A stretch of DNA of 64,000 nucleotides from Burhinus oedicnemus (taxonomy: Eukaryota; Chordata; Aves; Charadriiformes; Burhinidae): positions 1,046,474 to 1,110,473 of the forward strand of contig VFFE01007767.1 of NCBI GenBank assembly GCA_008921705.1, given 5' to 3'. The notes beneath the pieces were generated by a model. It was not told the DNA's origin and ran no database searches. It saw only the letters and a list, made by a program, of their open reading frames with translations. Position 1 is the stretch's first letter, and each line of letters begins with the position of its first letter. Position numbers and translations under genes: made by a program. This document shows positions 1-11,300 of this stretch, one piece after another.

Positions 1-3000
1 GCAGTCTCAATATAGAGCCTTACATTCAATGGGCACACAGAGTTGATTTACTTTCTCGATCTACAGCAATCCCTCTGGGTCAGGGTTGAGGCACACTAGC
101 AGGACACCATGAGGAAATCTCAGACTGCTAGTTGCTTACTTGTACCTGTCCCAGGAATAAAAGAGATTTAGAATACAGACACCCTTTTCAGATACCATAT
201 TTGTTCCACTGCTTAGAAAAAGAAAATTAAGTTATTTCAAAACTAGATGACCTCAGGTAGCACACTAAAAAAGAAAAACCCTTCCCCTTGAAGACCAATT
301 TATTAAAACATCTGGTTTACACAGCACCTTAATCCTGCTAAGATACAAACTGCTTGCTTAAGGAATTAACATTTTTTAAAAGCCTGGAAACTGTATTCAG
401 GTAATCCGTCATATGACATCTGATTAGAACAAGCACCATGTTATTTGCTACTAAAGAAAAAGCATACTCAGATTTCAAAGCAGCACAGATGTGGGAAGAT
501 TCAAGGCAGAAGAGAGCAGGTGGCAGGCTAGCTGGCAATTATGAAATGTGCAAGATTATAAAATGATGAAGATTTAATTGTCAAAAGTATACTTTTTAAA
601 CTAACAAAATAATAATTTGGCATTTGTATAGCATTTTGCCTTTTAATGTTATAAAGCAGAGACCTCCTTTGTACATTTAAAGTTATTTTATATTGCTGTT
701 CCACAGCCAGCTTTCAACCAAAACCTTCATGATTAAAAAGCTCTCTCAGTTATTAATATTCTATCTATAAAACACAGTGCTTTGATGGCCCAGGCTGAGA
801 AAAATAAAAACACAAACTGCATTTTAACCAGAAAAAGAGTTCAGTACAAGAGGACCACAGCCTACAGTTCAACAATTGGAAAAAATGGCAACTACTATGT
901 TTCCAGCATGTACCAATAAATTGTGTAAAAACAATTCTTATGTATATTTTGTTTCACGGTATTTTTAATAATCCTAATTTAAGGGTAAAGAGTAAAGTGT
1001 AGCAAATGCAGGAGATCTACGTTACCTAAGATTCCCAAGCTCTGTGCACAAAAATAGTTTTTACTACTGCTCCAGTAAAATCAAGCCAGGTGCTCCTGCA
1101 ATATCAAAAACACCCAAATGCCAAGAAGTGCCGCAGGATAACATGAAAAACAAAAATAATGAGAAACATGATTTTCTATCTATACATCTGGTCCAGCTGG
1201 AAGGGATCAGGCACTGTCTTTCTCCACCTTTATCTCCCTTTACAGAGCAAGCAAATATCAAAAGGTCAAAAGTATTCACCCCTCATCGAGGTAGAACTTG
1301 GAACCCTATCTTCAGAGACGAATAAGTCAAATAATGATACGGTATGAAGAGGAGATTCCAATGGAAGAAGATGAGCAATCTGTAAACCAAAAGGAATTAT
1401 AATCCTGGTCCCACTGAAGACAACAATAAATCTCCCATTGATTTCTCAAGGGCCAAGATTTTAATGCAACAACATTATTCACATAAACAATGAACTCTCA
1501 TGAAAACAATGTGTGTTACAAATCATGTAAAATCAAATCAAAACAAAGAATATGAGGGAAATCCCCCTGGGAGAGAAATTACTTGGCAATGACTCATTAA
1601 TAGAATGATTCCAGAAATGGTAAATACATATATTCTTGCATGAATATTTGCAGAAAGTCCAGAACAAGATCAGATGTAACAAAACATGTCGGCTAATAAG
1701 TTGCTCTTTTTCCTTCCAGCTCCACATAATAGGTTGCCCAACAGGAAAGCAAAGGGTTAAATGGCTACAAAGTACTGCAATAGTGGCTTAACAACATATA
1801 CAGGCCACAAAATAATGCAACCTAGAAGGAAGCCCATGGTAACATTCCCTCTAAATTTTCCTTAATTCCTAACAAGCATACACAGAACACTTCCCAGTCA
1901 ATTTTTGGTGACAGATAAAGAAAAAAAAAAAATATCAGAGGCTCGAGTTAAGTAAATTAAGCTACTTGGCTCTTCTCAACAACCTGAAAGAAGATCTAAT
2001 CTAGGAGTACAAACATTCAGTGACAAAACATAAATAATTTTAGAAACAAACTTTTTCAGTACTTGCTTTAGAGAGCTTTGTTATCAGTATGAGAATGAGC
2101 TTTTAGTAATTCCTCTCAGCTTTGTAGTCATATGCAGTTTGCATGAATAGTGTAAACAGTGCTACATGAATATGCAATTTAGTGCTAGGTAGGTATATGG
2201 TTTCCTATATAGAAAAAAAACCCTCAAGAGTCTCATTAATTCATTTCCATGCTCTCAAATACAATTCAGTCTGCACACACTATTTTCAACAGATGGAGTT
2301 TCAGAACCGAATAGATGGTCAAAGAAAGGTTCCATAAATGGTCTAGGTAACATGCTCTAGTTATGTGTCTCCCCCTTCATGTGTTCCCAAATCTGAATTT
2401 AAACATCCTGGCTGCAAATTAAATTCAGTATTTCTTTCTCTCCAAACATATGAAAGGTAGTAATGATAAATGATTATCATTTTATCTAAACCAGCCTGGA
2501 ATGGACTGGAAAAATGATGTATTCAGTTATTCCCCAACAGCTTCCCTCTTCTGGTCTAAAGCTCCATCTATTTAACCTTTCTTCATACATATGACTTTCT
2601 ACATTTCTTTTTATCGCTGATATAGTCTTGCTGTTAATTTTTCTTTCTTTCTGAAAAGTGCAACAATCAAAACTATACAAGAGGTCCTAAAGGTGGATGG
2701 ATCACTGCTGCAGAGAAATACAGAAAAATTACCTCTCAGTTCTGTAATAATGAATATTATCTGAGTATCTCCCAATAGCTTACTTTCTTTTAATATTCGG
2801 CTCTAAGTAGAGAGTAACAACACAGCAAGACAAGCCCCTTACGGACACAAACTTAGTCTGTTCTCAGACTAAGACAGAAGAATAACTTTACTATGCTATA
2901 AGCACATTTTCAGCCAGCTATGTGACCTTATGAAAAATTGGAAAACACTCCTCTTTCTACATCCCTTGGCAGATCATTTTACCTTGCCTAAGAAGGAAGC

Positions 3001-3599
3001 TGTTTACTTCTCTATAGCCTGTTCCTTATCTACTTCAATACTTAAACCCTATGGAAACAGTAATCAATAGCACATTAATAGCTTCCATATCCTATTCAGA
3101 CACCAGACAGAAAAAACCCCAAATGTTTCTAAGCAACTATCAATAAAAATTAGTAGACCATCCAAAAAACACACTGGTACTCCAAATTAGATTTTATATT
3201 ATTTTCCATGTACTTTTACATTGCTGCTATTTCATTTTGAACTGACAGCTAGGTCATTTAGTAGGGTGACAGTGGCATATATTTTTTTCATTCTTAAAAA
3301 GGACAATGTCTGCTCTTCAGTAAGGACGATACTTTAAATGAACTCTGGGGTGAGGACTAGCCTACAAAGTCTTCTGAGGACGAGGATCAGCAAAAACTTA
3401 CGTCTTTCTAGGCTACCAAATGTGTTACTTCTTAAATTAATATGTCAGAAAAATATCCAGATTCCTGCTGCAGAGGGAACAACAAAAATCTTGATTTTTC
3501 TTTTATACAGCTTTGATGCATCTAAATTCATAACCTTAGGCTTCCAAACTCACTCTTCCAAAGAGTGCAGATGGACTCTTCCAAACTGGAAGAAACATT

Positions 3600-3643
3600 A
3601 ATAAACAGCTTACAGGACTGTAGCCCCTGAGCCATTAAAGCGA

Positions 3644-3675
<32 letters not shown>
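3600..3675 (+). repeat. 28-bp A run preceded by polyadenylation-like hexamers
   Basis: An uninterrupted A tract at 3648-3675, with AATAAA at 3600-3605 and ATTAAA at 3634-3639 just upstream. It could be the tail of an inserted processed transcript or a simple A-rich microsatellite. No target-site duplication or parent gene was recognised. Confidence 0.6.
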
Positions 3676-3677
<2 letters not shown>

Positions 3678-5216
3678 AAAAAAACAAACCCCACCCCAAA
3701 AATGAAAGGAACCTAAGCATTCAAATATCATCATGTATTTAAAAAAGCTAAAAAAATTAAAAAAAAAAAATCACAGGGACTGACTTCAACTTAACAACTG
3801 AACATAATCTAAATTTTTATCAAACTGGGCACTCTGCATGATACAGCACTTCCAAAACACTAGTCCATGGATTACAGGCACCTCCTAAATTACAAATGTC
3901 AATGGTGCAAAGCAGTTCATGAACAATATGAAATGAATTGTAATCATCTACACTTGGGATACCAACATCAGGGACAGGAACTCCACTTCCTTATTTCTGG
4001 ATGGATGACATAGTAACATACTATTTTATCAAGCTACTTTGATCTTCCCACAGGGGTAACTCCTCTCAAGCCTGGTTGACTGTACATACTCCACATCCCT
4101 GAGCTATCATGAAAGAAAAGAAAAAAAAGCAAAGCTAACAAGCTTTCTCATGAGTGAAGCATGACAATCCCAAGAAAAAGTCTGATGGCAAAATGATTTA
4201 CAAAAGAGTAACTTCTTCCTAAGACAAGCAGGACTGAGAGGTGAATGTTATACACCACTTGCAAGTCTGTGCAAGAAGCAGATGAGGAAGGTAGAACAGG
4301 GTTTCTGTCCCAGTCCATATCTATGATGTGGAGTGGAGGAAAAGACAAGTTTCTAAAACAGAAAATGTGTCGAATGACAGTTAGGAACAATTCTCTTGTG
4401 GTATAACTATTTTCCCAGTAAGCTTATTACAAATCATATGACACAGACATTCTCAACGTATATTCTCCATTTCTTTGTACAATTTATGAATCTGTTTCTC
4501 TCCACTACTGTATCAACTGTCAATGTTGCATTGCAGGAACATATTAGCTGTTAAGGAAAGGAAGCACACTTCATCACAGTTTGTTCAGGTCAAACACTTT
4601 ACCCAGACAGCATACCTGCAAATTGCCTGCTTGTCCCTAAAATATTAACCCCATTCGTAACAGAATGTAATTCAAAAAATAAACTCATTAATCAAAGTGA
4701 TGAGATGCAATACTGAACCTCTAGGTGTAAGCATAGAAAAACAAGTTAGTTACCTTTTAACAACAGTTCTTCGATATGTTTTAGTTTCTGTGACTCCCAT
4801 TTCTGAAAGGATGTACCTACAACTTGTTCTCTTAGCAGTGACTCTAAGGACACAACTTCTATATACAATGTGTAGGAGGTACAAAATTATAGATGGAATA
4901 GGCCCAGCCTTATTAAATTCGTTCATTTTAATGAAAATTCAAAGAAAGACTCAATTTCCATCAGAGGGGAAGGTGAATTTGGGGATCCAGATAGTCAAGC
5001 TACTGTAAACACACACACATCTTTTCTCCTTTAATCATTTGCCCACAGAGCCTGATAATCAAAGCTGGTTCACAGAAGCGCAACTAACAGGAATCCAATC
5101 CACTGGTGCTTCTTAAGTTAAGGTAAACAAAGCAATGACTGTAAATATGCTCTTAACTCCCAGGCAACTCATCTATAGAATTATAGTATAATATCATAGA
5201 TATTATATTATATAAT

Positions 5217-5873
5217 ATGAACAGAAAAAGGAAGACTAGGCAGAATGTAGGCCCACTGATGAATGACATGGGCACCCTAGTGGTGGAAGACACAGAGAAG
5301 GTGAAGTTACTGAATGCCTTCTTTTCTTTGGCCTTCACTGCTAAAGCTGTCCCTCATGAATTCCAGACCCTGGAGGCAAGGGGGAAGGTCTGGAGAGAGG
5401 AAGATTTTCCCTCAGTTGAGGAGGACTGGGTTAGAGACCACTTGGCCAAGCTGGACACCCATAAGTCCATGGGCCCTGATGGGATGCACCTGCGAGTGCT
5501 GAGAGAGCTGGCAGATGCTATTGCTAGACCACTCTCCATCATCTTTGGAAGGTCATGGGGAACAGGAGAGGTGCCTGAGGACTGGAAGAAGGCCGAGATC
5601 GCTCCAATCTTCAAAAAGGGCAAGAAAGAGGACCCAGGGAACTACAGGCTGGTTAGTCTCACCTCTGTCCCTGGGAAGGTTATGGAGCAACTTGTTCTGG
5701 ATGTCATCTCCAAACACGTTGAAGAACAGGAAGTTACTGGAAGTGGTCAACACGGATTTACCAAGGGTAAATCATGCTTCACCAATCTGATAGCCTTCTA
5801 TGATGTTATAACTGGTTGGCTGAATGAGGGGAGAGCAGTAGATGTCATCTACCCTGACTTCAGTAAGGCTTGA
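5217..5873 (+). pseudogene. CR1 ORF2 reverse-transcriptase fragment, N-terminal piece
   Basis: Open for 218 codons without a CR1 start codon of its own; the Met at 5217 is only the edge of the truncated element. It carries the reverse-transcriptase fingers (PEDWKKAEIAPIFKKGKKED), then PGNYRLVSLTSVPGKVMEQL and HGFTKGKSC, and ends in YPDFSKA where the frame breaks and a TGA follows. Motif A normally has YLDFSKAFD in this family, so Pro in place of Leu is an additional lesion. Part of CR1 copy 1. Confidence 0.9.
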
Positions 5874-6672
5874 CACTGTCTCCCACGACATCCTCATTAG
5901 GAAGCTGAGGAAGTATGGACTACATGAAGAGACAGCGAGGTGGATTGAGAGCTGGCTGTGTGAAAGAACTCAGAGGGTTGTGATTAATGGAGCAGTGTCA
6001 AGTTGGAGGCTTGTAACCAGTGGTGTCCCCCAGGGGTCAACACCCGGCCCGATCTTGTTCAATACATTCATCAATGACCTGGATGAGGGGACAGAGTGTA
6101 TCCTCAGCAACTTCACTGATGATACCAAACTGGGAGGGGTGGCTGACACTCCAGAGGGCCGCGCTGCCATCCAGCGTGACCTGGACAGGCTGGAGTGCTG
6201 GGCAGAGAAGAACCTAATGAGGTTCAACAAGAGCAAGTGTAGGGTCCTGCACCTGGGGAGGAAGAATGCTAGGCACCAATATAGGTTAGGGGTGGACCTG
6301 CTGGAAAGCAGTTCTGAGGAGAAGGATCTGGGGGTCCTGGTAGATAGTAAATTATCCATGAGCCAGCAATGTGCCCTTGTTGCCAGGAAGGCCAATGGAA
6401 TCCTGAGCTGCCTAGGGAAGAGTGTGGCCAGTAGGTCGAGGGAGGTCATTCTCCCCCTCTACTCGGCGCTGGTGAGGCCACAACTGGAATACTGTGTCCA
6501 GTTCTGGGTTCCCCAGCTCAAGCGGGACAGGGAACTTCTGGAGAGAGTCCAGCGTAGGGCAACAAAGATGACTGGGGGATTGGAGCACCTCCCTTATGAG
6601 GAAAGGCCGAGGGAGCTGGGACTCTTTAGCCTGGAGAAGAGAAGGCTGAGGGGAGACCTTATTCTTGCTTAG
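5842..6672 (+). pseudogene. CR1 ORF2 reverse-transcriptase fragment, palm and thumb piece
   Basis: The continuing frame reads [20 protein letters not shown], then [20 protein letters not shown] (RT motif B, with T-P where V-L is usual), and FTDDT (motif C, usually FADD in CR1). It continues through [20 protein letters not shown] and [20 protein letters not shown] to RLRGDLILA, where a TAG stops the frame. CR1 ORF2 normally continues past this point into the KGG...[13 protein letters not shown] segment, which is still encoded in the same frame downstream. Part of CR1 copy 1, inactive. Confidence 0.9.
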
Positions 6673-6690
6673 AAGTATCTAAAGGGTGGC

Positions 6691-6915
6691 TTGAAGGAGG
6701 ATGGAGCCAGACTCTTTTCAGTGGTTCCCAGTGACAGGACGAGGGGCAACAGGCACAAGCTGGAACAGAGGAAGTTCCATTCAAACCTAAGGAAAAACTT
6801 CTTTACAGTGAGGGTGACAGAGCACTGGAACAGGCTGCCCAGGGAGGTTGTGGAGTCCCCTTCTCTGGAGATTTTCGAGACTCGCCTGGATGCAGTCCTG
6901 AGTAATGTGCTCTAG
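6691..6915 (+). pseudogene. CR1 ORF2 C-terminal piece after the internal stop
   Basis: 74 codons in frame with the upstream reverse-transcriptase piece but separated by TAG. Recognisable sequence includes [20 protein letters not shown] and [19 protein letters not shown], the standard end of CR1 ORF2, with a TAG at 6913-6915 as the likely natural terminator. The following 70 bases are the CR1 3' untranslated tail. Confidence 0.88.
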
Positions 6916-8159
6916 GCATTCCTGTGTCAGCGGGTGAGTTGGACTAGATGATCTCTAGAGGTCCCTTCCAACTCTGAAAATTCCATGATTAAGGACCTGA
7001 GTTCTTACTTCCTCTAAGTGCGTGAAAATATGCTCCAGTATTTAAGGTTTCAGAGTGTCAATCCCTTACTCAGAAGTCAAAAGCTAACCATATTTGCAGA
7101 ACAGATTTGTTACAGAAATATAAAAGTAAACATAATGCAGATGTACTAATTAATGAAAAAAGATAAAAGAAACAGCAAGGAAACATTGGCAACTGGGAAG
7201 TCATGAAGCTTAGGAATCCAATAGTAGTAGATGATTAAACAGGTTATGCAAAATTCAAATTATCTAGTAAAAATTTTAGGTCTGGCTAAAAATGGGAGTA
7301 TTTTTCACAGGCTTGAAAAAAAAAACCTAAGTAGTAAGCAAATCCGCAGCACAGAGGAATCAAACAAATGGCAGCAGGAACTTCTTTCACTCCTGTGACA
7401 CTGAAGTCTATGTGTTGCCCTAACTCCACTCCAAACACACCATTCTTCTCATCTCGGTCTTCCAGGCAAGGCAGATTTTCAAGTCAGGAGACCAGCTGAT
7501 AACATTTCTTCTGGCAGCTGTGTATCTCCGTTCTAACATGAAAACTATACATTTTCAAGCCAGAAGATAATTACAGTAACTGCCACTAAGAACCCTTATC
7601 TCTAAGTAGCAAAAACCTTAACAATAGGCCTAAGTTGAATTGTTAGGACTTTTCCATAAGTCAAATGAAATGCATGAAGTACATAAGCAGTTCAATAACC
7701 AAAATATACTACACCTGGATATTAAGAAGCAAAAGTTTCTTCTTTCTTTTTCCTTTGCTTTTTTAAATTTTTTAAATAGTGAAGAATCTATTCTTGTAAG
7801 CAAAATGTTATTAACTGCAATTAAGAGAAAGAACCAAGCCTCATATAACTTGATAGCATTATGTTCTACTAATTTCTAGTGAACAAGAATAGTGTTTATC
7901 TTAGAAACCAGAGAGAGCTTTTATATATTTTAATCAACGACATCCTGTTATAACAACACTTCCAGTATCATTACACAAATTACATTGAAGATCGATATAA
8001 TCTTTTCCATTATGTCTCTGCCTGACAATTAATACTTCTCTAGACTTCAATGGTATATGAATATTGTGGTGGTATACATACATTATTCCATTTTCTTAAG
8101 AGACAAGGAAATTAATCAACATTTAAAATACATAACAACGTGAAATATTTTGAACTTAC

Positions 8160-8326
8160 CTTCTTTTTTTGTGTTCTGTTCCTGCCTCCCAACCAATCAT
8201 CCATCTGCTCCTCAATTTCTTCAATTGAAGCTCCATGATCATATGATGGAATATATGCAGTGGACTCCAGAACTGTGTATACAGGGAATTCTGATTTTGC
8301 TTTCTTGACTTTAGGCTTCTTCTCCT
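8160..8326 (-). CDS. DNAJC1: DNAJC1 exon 8: linker just before first SANT domain
   Basis: This 167-nt exon completes the split Lys codon and then encodes 55 codons: a lysine-rich start ([20 protein letters not shown]), then [20 protein letters not shown], then [15 protein letters not shown]. It ends in phase 0 at AAG followed by gtaagt. The acidic [12 protein letters not shown] motif followed by a basic tail is the conserved sequence immediately preceding the first SANT domain, so the next exon, before position 1 of the window, should start with SANT helix 1. Minus-strand acceptor is tacttttgtatag. The N-terminal lysine cluster differs in arrangement from human as I remember it, suggesting a tolerated low-complexity linker. 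This is the last DNAJC1 exon present. Confidence 0.96.
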
Positions 8327-11300
8327 CTATACAAAAGTAAAAAAGAAGAAAATACTGTAGGGAAGTATAACTCAGAAGCAGGCTTAGCTCCTCAACTCTT
8401 AATGCTGTATTAAAATTTCCACTGAGGAAGGGGGTTCAATTTCTTTGTTAAAAAGAGAATTCAGAGGTTTGCATAATAATTTTATTTTTATGAAAAGTAA
8501 ATAGCAATGCACATGCTTATCCCCTCTTCTATCTGAACTATGCCTTAAAGGGCCAAATGAGGAGCCCCTCAAAAACACAGTTAGCTCATGTCACTACTAC
8601 ACCACCTGGCAATTAAGATTAGTACAGGCAAAAGCATAGGGAGTTGTTAAAAGATTTCAAAAGTCCAGCTGGCTTCAAAGAAACTGTCAAAGCTAGAAAT
8701 ATGAGTTTTAGACAATTTGGTACTGCTTTGTGGTCAGCTGTGCTGCATAAAAGCTTCCGAGTCAATAGCTAGCTTCTCTGTTCACAGATTTCTGTAACTA
8801 CAAATAGCTCTGTTCTAGCACTTACGTGGAAGATTTAAATGTCGGACCTCATTTCTCAAACTGATCACTGTTTTCTGCTCTCTCTGTCCTTCAAATGGTA
8901 TTAAATGGGAGCAGCAAAATTAGGGGCAGGAAAGAGGGACAACAATCTAAACCCCAGCAACTGAAAACATATCGCCTATATAAGATGATCTCAAAAGAAC
9001 AAATTAAGATTGATTGAAAATTGCCAGAACTTTAGGAAAGACAAGAGGATGAGGATCAGAAAAAGAAGCTTTAACACTCAGAAAGCATCCAGAAACCTCA
9101 GGTATGCCAAGTGGGACTCTCTTGTTTTTTCCTCATTATTTTAAAAATATGCTGTATTCACAATAACTGGATGCTCCTAAGGATGCTCCTAAACTGAAAG
9201 AGCTGATCTAATGGCTGGCTGCAGCCAAAAGAGGAAAGTTCTACTCTGCCTCCACCTTTCCACTCTCCACTGTGTGCTTACGTGCTCCCCTCTCTTCTAT
9301 TCGTGCTTCAACAGTCATCTAACCACTCAGCAAAATAATTCAATTCACTAATCTAGCAGAAAATTACTCTTTTACCCTCAAACAAAAACAAAGAATCCAA
9401 CTTGTTTAAAGGTGGTGGGCAAGGAAAAGGAGAACCATGCTTTTCAGCAGCAGTGGGCCATTAGATCAGCTTATCTACCTTTGCAACCATGCCCAAAATA
9501 ATACTCTTCTGAGCACCAGAGGAAATAACTGTTTTTCATGAAAACCTTCTTAAAAAAAAAAAATCCTGAAGAGGACAGAAGGACTGTTCCCAACAGACTC
9601 TGATGCAGAACTCATTTTCGTAACAGTATATGTGCAGGAGTAGAACAGTGAAAAGACTCCACGGACTTGACAAACTCCTAGGAACTGAATACTTCAGAAA
9701 ACAATAAATGGAGAGAGAACTGTTTCATAGAACTTTTCAGAAGTCCAAGAAGAACAGGAAATTCTTACAGATATTGAAAGTTAAAAGAATGAGTAATGAT
9801 CTTTTAAACTTTTAAATGTATGTTGTTCAGAGACCTCTTTTTGTGGAAAATCTCTAACTTTGCTTGTAATTGTCAAATTACTCTCAATAAATTACATATT
9901 AAGTAAAAACTTGTATTTGGATCTTTTTTTAGCATCCTTCTGTAGGTATGCATAGTAAATATAACTAAATGACTTATACTCCCCCCAAAAAAATAAAACT
10001 AAAAGAAAGCCCAAAAATGTTAACCAGTATTTCTCTCATTGTTCAGATGTTATTAAAGACAATACTGTTGCAAAATTCTTTTTGTCTATTTCAAAAAGTA
10101 ATTTTTATAACCAAATCACACATATTAACCATTACCTCATTCTTCTCCAAAGTTGCCATATGTAATAGCTTCTGGAGACAGCATTAAGATTTGCAAGGAT
10201 AAGTAACAATGGCTTCACCAGCTATTTACTGGAAACACATATACTGGCAAAAATATTCTAGGAAGTTACCTTAAATGACAATTCCCACTACTGTATTTCA
10301 AACCTGCAAAATAATGAAGCACGCTGCATGTGTTCACTTGGAATTATTTAACAGTGGAGACACACCGAGACAGCTGCATTTTGCTGTATCTTGCACCCCA
10401 TCAGCTACTGTTTGCTCATTTTCCATCTCAAAATATGCAAATAGTTAAAGCCTGAACACATCTAACTAACATTTAAAAAATTAAGAACTTAGCCTACAAA
10501 TAGGTCACCTAGGCTTTTTCTGTAGTTTTAGAACTAATTCTGTAACAGTATTTCCAGAAGGCACTGCACCTCCGTTTAAAATGAGGTATCAAAGACAGTG
10601 TTTAGGCTTTCTTCAGACATTTAGGTGAGAGAGGAAGACCTAACATAGATAAGAGACCCTGCCATTTGCTGACTATAAAGGAATGAGAAATCCCACCTGG
10701 AGAAGATGGCTGTACAACCTCAAACAAGCACTCAACAAGAATTAAAAAACCTGTCTCTACTGTCTCCCATGCATGTACAAAAAGACGAAGGAGTTCAGCA
10801 TATCCCTTACGTACCACAACAGCTGCCATATTGAATTAAAAATAATAAATAGAATTGAAGTCACAGCACGTTTGCCATAGAGCTCCCAATAACCCATTGA
10901 GAACAGTTTCACCTCAGAATTTTCAAAAGCCACTTTTTAGAATAGGAAAGCACATAAAAGTGGTTTAATGGTAACATCATAAAGAATTTTAGATGGGGGA
11001 AGTTCAGAAGTTATGTTCAGAGGTAATGATGTACACTATGAAGCCCCAACATAAGGCAGCCAAGCACTGTTGTTCTTTCAGGTGAAGACTGAGAAGGCAA
11101 AACAGATCACTGAAACTATTTCATCCAAACAACAAAAGTCCGTAGTAGATACCTAGGAAGAAAACCTCTCTCTTTCCGTTGTACCTTTTCATTATAATTC
11201 AACTGGCAGCCGAAAAGACACTTGTGACTTGACCTGGTGCTTTCCCCTGAAGAGAATAGGGATCAGGTTTTCCAAATACTAAATGATGCCTAGACAGCTG

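Larger units (their letters stand above)
5217..6989 (+). mobile_element. CR1 LINE, 5'-truncated, reverse-transcriptase ORF2 part and complete 3' end (copy 1)
   Basis: A non-LTR retrotransposon of the CR1 family, inserted antisense to DNAJC1. Translation in two overlapping frames gives the C-terminal ORF2 reverse transcriptase: the fingers region (WKKAEIAPIFKKGKKEDPGN), the motif A area (YPDFSKA), motif B ([10 protein letters not shown]), motif C as FTDD, and the CR1 C-terminal sequence [19 protein letters not shown]. The 5' part of ORF2 (endonuclease) and ORF1 are absent. Disruptions: a frame break near 5870 (frame shifts by an apparent 2-nt loss just after SKA), a TAG at about 6670, and substitutions in motifs A, B and C. 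The 3' end carries the typical CR1 tail (TGGACTAGATGATCTCTAGAGG-type sequence then TTCCATGAT) rather than poly(A). The left end abuts an AT-rich stretch (5184-5216), a plausible target. Not functional. Confidence 0.95.
1..8159 (-). other. DNAJC1: DNAJC1 intron 8, 5' part
   Basis: Intronic sequence downstream of the last visible exon; its donor is the gtaagt just below 8160 and its acceptor is outside the window. It is AT-rich and without coding features except for the CR1 element at 5217-6989. Also present are a 28-A run near 3648 and scattered short A-rich tracts. I recognise no RNA gene or other exon in it. Confidence 0.85.

Noticed and set aside
1044..1325. 93-codon open frame on + strand
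   Set aside because: No recognisable domain, composition like the surrounding intron, and overlapping open frames in other phases; looks like chance.
4697..5008. 103-codon open frame on + strand
   Set aside because: No resemblance to CR1 although it lies just upstream of copy 1; no known domain and no splice structure.
5354..6449. Minus-strand open frames of 66 to 159 codons across CR1 copy 1, repeated in copy 2
   Set aside because: They are reverse shadows of the CR1 reverse-transcriptase frame; the same reading repeats because the copies are near identical.
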